Source of the DNA: Chelonoidis abingdonii
Lineage: Eukaryota > Chordata > Testudines > Testudinidae
NCBI RefSeq assembly: GCF_003597395.2
Contig: NC_133771.1
Span: forward strand, 52,003,778-52,067,777
DNA length: 64,000 nucleotides
Direction of reading: 5' to 3'
Shown: positions 56,036-64,000 of the stretch, in pieces
Layout of the letters: every line of letters begins with the position of its first letter
Numbering within the stretch: position 1 is the stretch's first letter
Made by a program: the position numbers and the translations under genes
Notes under the pieces: model-generated
The model's input: only the letters and a program-made list of their open reading frames with translations
The model's database searches: none
What the model was told of the DNA's origin: nothing

Positions 56036-57309
56036 AGATCAATCCTTGTCTCAGATTCCCTGAAATAAGTAGATATGTATGTTTTTCATATGTCAAGAAA
56101 GTAACTTTAAATTTATTATTAGAACAGCTCTACCACCATTCTCTCTTACTAAATTTGAATAGTAATTTCACTGTCCACCTAATGATAATGACATTTAAAT
56201 GCTTGGAAAACATAAATCATAATAAAGACTGTCCTCAGAACACTCTTTGCATAATCCACCTTGCTCCTTTCCATTTTCCTTAGCGTAACCTAATGCCAAG
56301 CTCTGAAAGTTTACATGTTTGAATTAACAAGTTGTAATGCTTCCTGACAGAACAAATAGAACAGGTCACCTGTGCGAAGCATATATTACAGTCACCTTAG
56401 AAAAAGACCTTCAAAACTTGTAATGTATCTTTCATACTTGTGAAAGAAACATTATAGTCACCCTTCATGGGTGAAATATCATATATTTATAATGACATGG
56501 GCCATACTCAAGTATTCTGGAATGGCAGAGGTAACGGGATTTTTTTTCCCAAGTGCATGAGAAAACAGAGATGAAACATGCCAAGCATGAATTCTGTGAT
56601 GATTTTAAAGGAGAATTCAATAACTACATTCCAGTGAGGTTCTGAGCATCCTGACTTTAATTAGGGAACAGCAAATGTGCATATTACATGAGGTTTTTAG
56701 ATCTCTTTGTCAGCTTTTGCTTTAAAGAAAAGAATTTAGATTTTCCATTAGGTTTTATCAATTTATTTCATGTTCTAGTGAATCCAGCTACAGATATGCG
56801 GGGTATTCAAACACTGAAAGAAGAGATAGTAGAGGTTAAGAATACTTCTTTTCCTAGCACATTCTACGGTACTTGTTAGCATTGTTAATATGACTTTTCA
56901 TAACATTCTGAATTCATTTAACTCTTACGAAGTAGAGTCAGAAAGATGTACATGCAGATTGCCAAGAAAACCAAACTACTGGATATTGAGGATAAATGAA
57001 CTGTGTGATGTTGTAAGATGTGCTGTAAGGATAATTTCTTAGTCAAGACCTTTCTGACTATTACAAAAAAAGAGCGCACTGGATATATTCCCTCCCCAAA
57101 TTAAAACTTGGGTATTCAGTTTGAAAATAAGTAGATTTTGCTCTAGCTCTCATGTCTGGTTAATGCCTTCTCTGATAGTTTGTTGACATTGGGTTAAATA
57201 AAGTAATTCAATGAGTCAAGTACAATTTAAAAACAAGCATTTTCTTTGAATTACTATTCTGGGTCCAAATATCAGGTGTCCAGTCTGAATATGTTATGGG
57301 GTTTTTAAG
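56036..57309. other. Intergenic DNA, nothing recognised
   Basis: The 63-codon frame at 56688-56879 has no known motif. Confidence 0.3.
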
Positions 57310-57700
57310 TAAAGCTATAGCATAATATGTATGTCCTTGATAATTCAAGAGACATAGAGAGTTCACTTATAAAGTGTGCAGATGATACTGAGATGGGAGA
57401 GGTTGCAAGTGCTTTGGAGGATAGGATTAAAATTCAAAATAATCTGGACAAACTGGAGAAATGGTCTGAAGAAAATAGGATAAAATTCAGTAAGGACAAA
57501 TGCACAGTACTACACTTAGGAAGGAACAAACAATTGCACACACAAAATGAGAAATGACTCCCTAGGAAGAAGTACTGCAGAAAGGGATTGGTGGATCCAA
57601 AGCTAAATATGGACATTAGGAAAAACTTCCACTGGAATAAATTGCCCAGAGGGGTTATGGAAATTTTTAGGAGTAGGTTAAACAAACACTGTGAGAGATG
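57310..57700 (+). mobile_element. CR1 LINE, RT C-terminus with internal deletion (left half)
   Basis: The 76-codon frame (57327-57557) reads ESSLIKCADDTEMGEVASAL, then NNLDKLEKWSEENRIKFSKD and CTVLHLGRNKQ. The YADD/FADD catalytic box appears as CADD. After about 57560 the sequence jumps (LVDPKLNM) to 3'-UTR sequence ATTAGGAAAAACTTCCACTG, so several hundred codons of the thumb are deleted. Confidence 0.85.
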
Positions 57701-57708
57701 GTCTAGAT

Positions 57709-58051
57709 CAGGGATCAGCAAACTATGGCACACAGCCCATCAGGGAAATCTGCTGGCAGGCCGGGATAATTCATTTACCTTTAGTGTCCGCAGGTTCAGC
57801 TGATCGCAGCTCCCACTGGCCACAATTCGCCGTTTCATGCCAATGAAGCAGCGGACAGAACATCCCTCAGCCCGTGTCACTTCCCGCAGCCCCCATTGGC
57901 CTGGAATGGCGAACCGTGGCCAGTGGGAGCTGCGATCAGCTGAACCCGCGGACGCTAAAGGTAAACCTGCTGACGCTAAAGGTAAACAAACCATCCCAGA
58001 CCACCAGCAGATTTTCCTGACAGGCCACATGCCAAAGGTTGCCAATCCCCG
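57709..58051. mobile_element. hAT-type MITE (343 bp), family H1, inserted in CR1
   Basis: CAGGGATCAGCAAACTATGG and CCAAAGGTTGCCAATCCCCG termini; TSD GTCTAGAT (57701-57708) and GTCTTGAT (58052-58059), 7 of 8. Same interior as 27214-27534 (CAGCTCCCACTGGCC and GGCCAGTGGGAGCTG arms). A local tandem duplication (GACGCTAAAGGTAAAC twice, about 57951-57987) lengthens this copy. Confidence 0.88.
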
Positions 58052-58141
58052 GTCTTGATAATATTTTGTCCTGCCATGAGTGCAGGGGCCTGGACTAGAT
58101 TATCTCTCGAGGTCCCTTCCAGTCATACGATTCTATGATTC
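58052..58141 (+). mobile_element. CR1 3' end (right half)
   Basis: TTTTGTCCTGCCATGAGTGC, GGCCTGGACTAGATTATCTC, CGAGGTCCCTTCCAGTCATA and the terminal GATTCTATGATTC repeat that defines the CR1 3' end. Confidence 0.85.
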
Positions 58142-58144
58142 CAG

Positions 58145-58591
58145 ACCTGGAAACGGAGGGGATATCACCCGCCCCATTCTAAATGAAAAAGCACCAGGTT
58201 TAAGATGGATTTCAGTACAAGGTAACATGGTCACATGTCCTGTGAGATCCCAAGCCTTCATTCCTCCCAGCCTGACTCACAGGAAGGCGTGCCTGCAAAC
58301 AAAGCCATCCACAGTCAATTGTCCTGGTTGATAGCAGCCATCAAGATTCCAAACCACTATGGATGGCCCACACTTGGCAAAATTACAATAGGCCCTCAGA
58401 GTTATATTTCATATTTCCAGCTTCAGATACAAGAGTGACACATTTATTCAAATAGGATGACCACACTCAGTAGATTATAAACTTTGTAATGATATCTTAC
58501 AAGAGAGCTTTTGCATGAAGCATATTTTAGTTACATTATATTCACACTCATCAGCATGCTTTCATAAAATCATATAGAGTGCAACGTCACA
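58145..58591 (-). mobile_element. ERV-like LTR fragment
   Basis: Minus-strand start TGTGACGTTGCACTC (plus-strand end ...GTGCAACGTCACA at 58591). The body includes CATCCACAGTCAATTGTCCT and AATAGGCCCTCAGAGTTATA, which I recall from a turtle ERV LTR. It directly follows the CR1 3' end; no TSD was determined and the downstream LTR half is not visible. Confidence 0.45.
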
Positions 58592-61500
58592 GGCTGCAAT
58601 TCCCACCATCTCTCATAGAGGAAAGGATGCCAACATCCAAAGACTGAAAGAACCGCCATGGAAAGTTGCAAACTAGGGGAAAAGAAGCAAGTAGGTGGTG
58701 GAACAGGTGACTTAGAAGTAACAACTCTGAATTCTGCCAAATAGCCTTGTGAATCCTTTGAAGCCAAGTTTTGAAGCTGAGTTTTGAATTAATATTTTAC
58801 TAATTTTTTAAAGTTAGATCAATAACGAGAATACCTCCTGCATCATTTAGCTTCTAAACAGTGTGTCTCCTGACATCAGCCTGGACAAATGAGGTTTGAA
58901 GCTCATTTTAATCTGCTATCTGAACCTTGCATGAAGGGCAATTTTACAGTATTTGAGCTTTTACTGCACTGAAGAAATGAGGGCTGGATTTACAGATGGT
59001 CTAAGTCAGTACAGCTTCACTGGACCAAAGTCTCTGATTATATTTAATAACAAGGATTGGTCAGAGTATTTCTTTGTGTGTGACTAAATGTCCGGAAAGA
59101 TATCTGGCTAGGTAAAGAGACAAAAGGATCAGCACAGGTAGTTTATTTGTATGGTCAGTAGGACCGCTGCAGCTTGCCAGGATTGATAATATCAGGTCCT
59201 GGATTAAGTCCATGATGAGGCTGGCTAGATATGATATGAATAAATAGGGGACTCATTTACTCAATGGAGCATCTTTGTCTCAAGCAAAGAACAGAAGAGT
59301 GAATCTGTCAGCAGTCTTGGCAGCAACAGCTTGGTCTGGTGTGTGGACATTCATGAAATATTATTGGAAGCCAACTGATTTGGATAAATATAAATTGGCT
59401 CTTAGCAACATGGAGGATGTTATGTTCCATCTGCAAATCAAGTTTTTAAAAAATCGGTATTCTTTCCATTTGAGATAAATGAATTATCCTGATAGTTATT
59501 TCAGATTTTTTCTCTTTTAGGAAGCAATACTGACTCACCATTCTATATGCACACTACAAAGATTAGCAACTGAGATACAAAGCACTGTGCACTTTTGCTG
59601 ACAAAGCATGTCATGTTCCATTACAGTTTTTCAGTTACAAGTAGTGTGCCTGGAGCTACATGACAGCATTCTACAATTCATTTTCAGAGCCCATGATGAT
59701 CTCATCAGTTAACAAAGGTTTAATTGATAGAAGGTCCACCTTTAAGGAGTGTGGGGATATCAGAATGCCAATTTCAGTTTTTAAACAGCTATGGACCAGA
59801 TCCTAGAATTTGTAGAGGTAAGTAGTCCCACTGAAGTCACTATCAGTATGTCTCCTGTGAATAATGATTACTCATGTGAGTAAAGATCTGCAGAACTGGA
59901 CCCTAAAATTGATATATAGGCTGCATGCAATATACTTAGTAAACAATTCATAGTTTTAAACGGCAATAGTTATCTGTTCAGTTTATTATTTATTATGCAA
60001 ACATGTCTTGAGCCTGGTTCTTTGATGTCAATCACAAGACTGGCACTGATTTCAATGGGAGCACTGGATCCTGGTACATAGCTTTACTGCAGATTTCATT
60101 AGCTTGATTCTTGCAGTTATTTAAGTCAAAGTGACATTGGCCTGACTAATCATGATTTATGGCTTGACAGACATTTTGTCCTATCTTTATACTACAGCTT
60201 CTTAGCTGGTCAGATTCAAGGAGTGCAGATTATCACACAGTACATGCTAAAACCAAGTATTCAGTTAGTCACTTGCTTTCTCTTCTTGTGAATCTGTGAC
60301 TAGACTTTTGGATGGCAACCACATAGAGCTTTTCTTTTATGATTATCTGGAATATTGAACACAGGGCAGAATATACCATCAGAAACACAGAATGTTCCCC
60401 TTCCTTGCAGAAAAATTGCAACAAGCTAGAAATATTTAGAATCTGCTTTTGTCATCGTCAACACTTTATACTCTGTTAGCTGTAACTCTTGCTTTATAGT
60501 CAGTCTGGTCTATAGAAGCATCTCCACTAGGGAAAGCTGGGTAGCTAGAAGTCGGGGCAAGGAAAAATCTCAAAGGTTAGATGAGGATCCACAGAGTGAA
60601 CAGTACTTGTACTTATTAACAGTGCTATTTTGAGGGGTTTGGGGTCAAGAGAGATGGGAATGTAGGAGCTCTTCCACCCCACCCACACTTCTGAATGGTT
60701 TAGCCCCACAGGCATGTGAAATAAATAACTGACTTTGCAGGCTAGATCACTGAACACATCAGAGTGAAAAAGAGAAGCACACATGGAAATATAGGAGAAA
60801 TGGAGCCCTCCCATTTGCTCAAGCAGTCTTTCTTTGGAAAAGGTGTGTCCTTTTTGTCTGCCTGCTCTTTTTTTTTTTTTTTTTTTTTTTGTGCCATCTG
60901 CCCCTACTTCCTCTAGAGGCTCAGTCTGAGCAAGTCAAAGAAGAAGCCAGCTGGCTCCAGACAAAGTCCTAGCTCCATCTGCCTCCTGCCTCAGAGAGGT
61001 GGATTGCTTAATCACATCTACATGTCTCAGACCTTTTTCTGTGTATGTGCATAACTTTATGACAGCTCTATAGAATGTGACAGAGAACTTTTTAATATAT
61101 TGACTTTTGAACCATTCTATTGAATTTAATCAAGAATTATAGCCCTTCACAAGACTTAATGAAATAGCTTTAAAAAATCTCTTTCCCTAGCCCTGTCTAG
61201 CAATTGGAAAGCCTGTAATTTTTTGAGTAATTACTATGGGCTGCTATTAGTTTCATCTCAATTTACTTGTACAGGTCTTTTCTATAAAGGAATCTAAAAA
61301 CAAACAAAACTTCATTACCAGCCCTAAAACAAAAACAAACAACAAAACTTGAGTTTGAATTTCATATTTTACTATGAAAATTTTAATTTTAGTGGGAAAT
61401 GGGTCAATTTCACGTTGTTGGGTTTTTTTGTGAAATACTAGATGACTGCAGAAGTAATTGAGCCTAACTTACAAACTACAGAATTTACAAAAATGATACT

Positions 61501-62269
61501 TTTTTTAATGTTAAGTTCTTGTTTCTCTATCTAGACTTTCTGCAGGGTTAAGTATAAAAAAACATGTTATGACTACAGAACATTTTGAATGCAAATATTA
61601 ACACTGAAGAAAGTTGCTTGGGAAAATATTTGTAATGAAAAGGTCTATGACTATATTCTAACTAGCGGGGAGGAAAAAGGCAGGGTCAGGAAAAAACATG
61701 ATGCTTAAGACAAATTAATATCTTTTATTTCATTTTAACATAAGATCAAACACATAACATACATGAATGTTCAACCTGTTATTTCAAAACACAGGGGACC
61801 TACATGACCCCATAAAAGCTTGTATGTTCAAACTCCCGTGTTAGCACAAAAAGAGCATCAGGTCTCCTGCTCTAACGGTGATAAAAGAAGCAAACAGGTC
61901 ATGCTAGAAGCTGCACCATGATGCATAAAGTCCCCTAGCTCTATCTAGTGGCTGAAAAGGAATATATTGTTTTCCACTGAATAGCTGGTTTATGATATAA
62001 TTATGATTCAGGGCTAAATTCTTCTTTCTTCCTCCTGTGTATGTAGTTATGACTATGTGTAAAGGAATCAAATGAACCCACAACTGACTGTTTCCTTTAG
62101 TGTAATGCTTGGGTTTTGATTCTGTTGCAAAATGCCAGCAACGATAGTGCTCAATACACAATTTATATTTATACCATATGATCATAAGCATGGATTTGTG
62201 CTAATGTTTTTAGCAGTCTTCCCAGGCACTGCATCATAATATGTATTCCTCTGTATTAGATATTGGTAC
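58592..62269. other. Intergenic DNA, includes a long poly-T tract
   Basis: A run of about 23 T lies at 60868-60890. No adjacent retrogene or SINE body was recognised, so it is recorded as simple sequence. Short open frames lack domains. Confidence 0.35.
60868..60890. repeat. Poly-T tract, about 23 nt
   Basis: Uninterrupted T run; length-variable sequence in assemblies. Confidence 0.9.
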
Positions 62270-63126
62270 TAGGGTTGCCAACTTTCTAATCACAGAAAAC
62301 CGAACACCCTTGCCTTGCCCCTGCTCTGCCCTGCCCCTGTCCCTGCCCTGAAGCCCCCCCGCCTTACCTCTTCTCCTGCCCCCACTCACTCCATCTCCCT
62401 CTCTCTGACTCTCACTCTCCTCCACCCTCACTCACTCTCTTATTTTCACTGGGTTAGGGCAGGAGGCTTCGGGTGCGAGAGGGGATGACAGCTCTGGCTC
62501 CGATTTCAAGCTCTGGCATGGGGCCGGGAATGATGGGTTTGGGGCGCAGAGGGGGCTCCAGGCTGGGGCCAGATATGAGGAGTTCAGAGTCTGGGAGGGG
62601 GTTCTGGGCTGGGGCAGTGGGTTGGGGTGGGAAAGTGTGGGCTCTAGGATGGGGCTGGGGATGAGGGATTTGAGGTGCAGGAGGGAGCTCCAGGCAGGAG
62701 CAGAGAGTTGAGGTGTGGGAAGGGCTGCAGGCTTCAGCAGAGGGGTTGGGTGTGGAAGGGGGCTCAGGGCTGGGGCAGGAGGTTGGAGTGCAGGAGGGGG
62801 TTTGAGGTGCAGGCTTTGGGTGGTGCTGACCTCAGGCAGCTCTCAGGAAGCAGCGTCATGTCCCTCTGGCTCCTAGGTGGCACCAACCAATGGGAGCTGT
62901 GAAGCTGGCGCTTAGGGAGAGGACAGTGCATGGAGCCTCCATGGCTACCCCCAAGCAAGAGGGACATACAGTCTGCTTCCCAGGAGCCACACAGAGCTGA
63001 GCAGGGAGCCTTCCAGCCCCACTGTGCCCTGCCAACCGGACTTTTAACAGCCTAGTCAGCAATCCTGACTGGAGCTGCCAGGATTTCTTTTTGACTGGGT
63101 GTGATGGTTGAATGCCGGCAATCCTA
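62270..63126. mobile_element. hAT-like non-autonomous element (857 bp) with minisatellite core
   Basis: TAGGGTTGCCAAC at the left and CCGGCAATCCTA at the right are inverted. Flanking ATTGGTAC (62262-62269) and ATTGGTAT (63127-63134) match at 7 of 8, an 8-bp TSD. The left arm is C-rich, the centre is a G-rich tandem array, and the right arm carries CAGGAGCCACACAGAGCTGA. No transposase remains. Confidence 0.82.
62460..62820 (+). repeat. G-rich minisatellite within the hAT-like element
   Basis: About a dozen degenerate units of the type GGGCTGGGGCAGGAGGTTGG / GTGCAGGAGGGGGCT, each roughly 25-45 bp. Open frames on both strands (62473-62664, 62675-62902) are by-products. Confidence 0.75.
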
Positions 63127-64000
63127 ATTGGTATGTACAGTTACCATATATAAAAATAAAATAATTCAGTAGAGGAAAAATATTTTAAAATATACAAAAG
63201 CTGATCGCAATGCTGCATACTTTAAAGGTATACTCAGTCAATTAACTGTCTCAGCAAATAGTACTTGTAGGTGAAGGTTTTTAGATTTTGATACACTGTC
63301 CCTTATTTACTGTGCCCCAAGAGCATAATTTTCACATTTGGCTACTGATTTTGGGGTACCTCCAGTTTTAGATATGCAAATCTCAGTAGATGAGATTTCC
63401 AGAAGTGCTGAGCACCCACAATTCTGGCTAAAGCCAATGAGAACTGTAGATGAACTGTGAAAATCAGCCTCAAGATGTCTTAACTTGGACAACCAAACTT
63501 GAGGCACTCAAAATCAGTGGTCACTGAAAATTTGTATGTAAATGTCAGCTCAGATTGCCATCCACTGTCTGTGGCACCTTTATGGGTAGACTCTCCAATT
63601 TCCTTTTCCACTGACCTTGTATGTCAGTTAACCACATTGGTTCCTCTTCCTGCTGGGAAGGTAGAAGAGCCTTCATTCCAGGCAGCAGCTATACTGCTCT
63701 AATCAGACAAATTCCAGTTACAGTTCTGTTTAAACAAAAGTTTGAGAAACAGAGGTAAAACAAACAAACAAGGTATTCTTGTGTAGACACACCTATTGGT
63801 CAGCACTGCACAATCATGGGTCAAGATAACTTAAGTTGCAAAGGTCAAAGACTGCTATTCTTATATGTTGCTTCTAATACAGTATTGTCCAACCCCAAAC
63901 ATTCAAAAGTGGTGTGTCAGGGTTCCCAGAATAATAAGACCAGCTTTAAAAAATAATGATATTATTAAAAATAATACATTTGTGTTCCTTACTGTTTGCC
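63127..64000. other. Intergenic DNA, nothing recognised
   Basis: A GTGCTGAGCACCCAC stretch near 63405 recalls the repeat at 39.85 kb. No other feature. Confidence 0.3.

Noticed and set aside
60868..60890. Poly-T as the tail of a minus-strand retrogene or SINE
   Set aside because: No retrogene or SINE body could be recognised next to it and no TSD was evident.

Overview
The window looks like intergenic DNA from a sauropsid vertebrate, most likely a turtle. It is AT-rich, has no operon-like packing, and every coding trace I recognise belongs to a decayed transposable element. The mixture is typical of turtle genomes: CR1 LINEs, older L2 and MIR-like relics, a Penelope-like element (PLE) with a GIY-YIG endonuclease, Ty3/gypsy and ERV-like LTRs, many non-autonomous hAT-type DNA elements, and a pogo/Tigger relic. 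The turtle assignment rests on recalled family resemblance, not on a search. I found no host protein-coding exon, tRNA or rRNA that I can defend.

Layout. 0.8-2.5 kb: a hAT-type MITE with a perfect 8-bp target-site duplication (TSD), a solo LTR (family A) with a perfect 5-bp TSD, and a foldback element. 4.9-5.1 kb: two abutting palindromes. 6.2-10.5 kb: a GC-rich block, an L2 LINE, a MIR-like relic and a LINE tail-domain fragment. 12.9-18.3 kb: MITE, LTR-like sequences, a solo LTR with a TATA box (family B), and a complex set of inverted duplications carrying PLE-end sequence. 19.7-21.1 kb: a PLE with reverse transcriptase (RT) end and GIY-YIG endonuclease. 21.8-22.7 kb: a second family A solo LTR. 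26.0-28.1 kb: a CR1 with endonuclease and RT regions, split by a hAT MITE. 28.1-32.3 kb: a Tigger transposase interrupted by a gypsy element, with a third family A LTR at the gypsy 5' end. 32.3-33.9 kb: another CR1. 37-42 kb: scattered MITEs, a MIR-like relic and a foldback repeat. 51.7-54.0 kb: a CR1 split by two DNA elements. 55.3-56.0 kb: a hAT transposase C-terminus. 57.3-58.6 kb: a CR1 3' end split by a hAT MITE, followed by an ERV-like LTR. 62.3-63.1 kb: an 857-bp hAT-like element built around a GC-rich minisatellite.

The elements do not act together as a system. They are a layered record of insertions, and the nesting gives relative ages: L2, MIR-like and the CR1 and Tigger bodies are oldest, hAT MITEs landed inside CR1 copies, and LTR elements landed inside Tigger. 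I see no convincing novel biological system. The most unusual items are the twin palindromes at 4913-5088, the inverted-duplication complex at 15.9-18.3 kb, the Tigger/gypsy/LTR nest, and a short decayed coding remnant on the minus strand at 38.18-38.64 kb.
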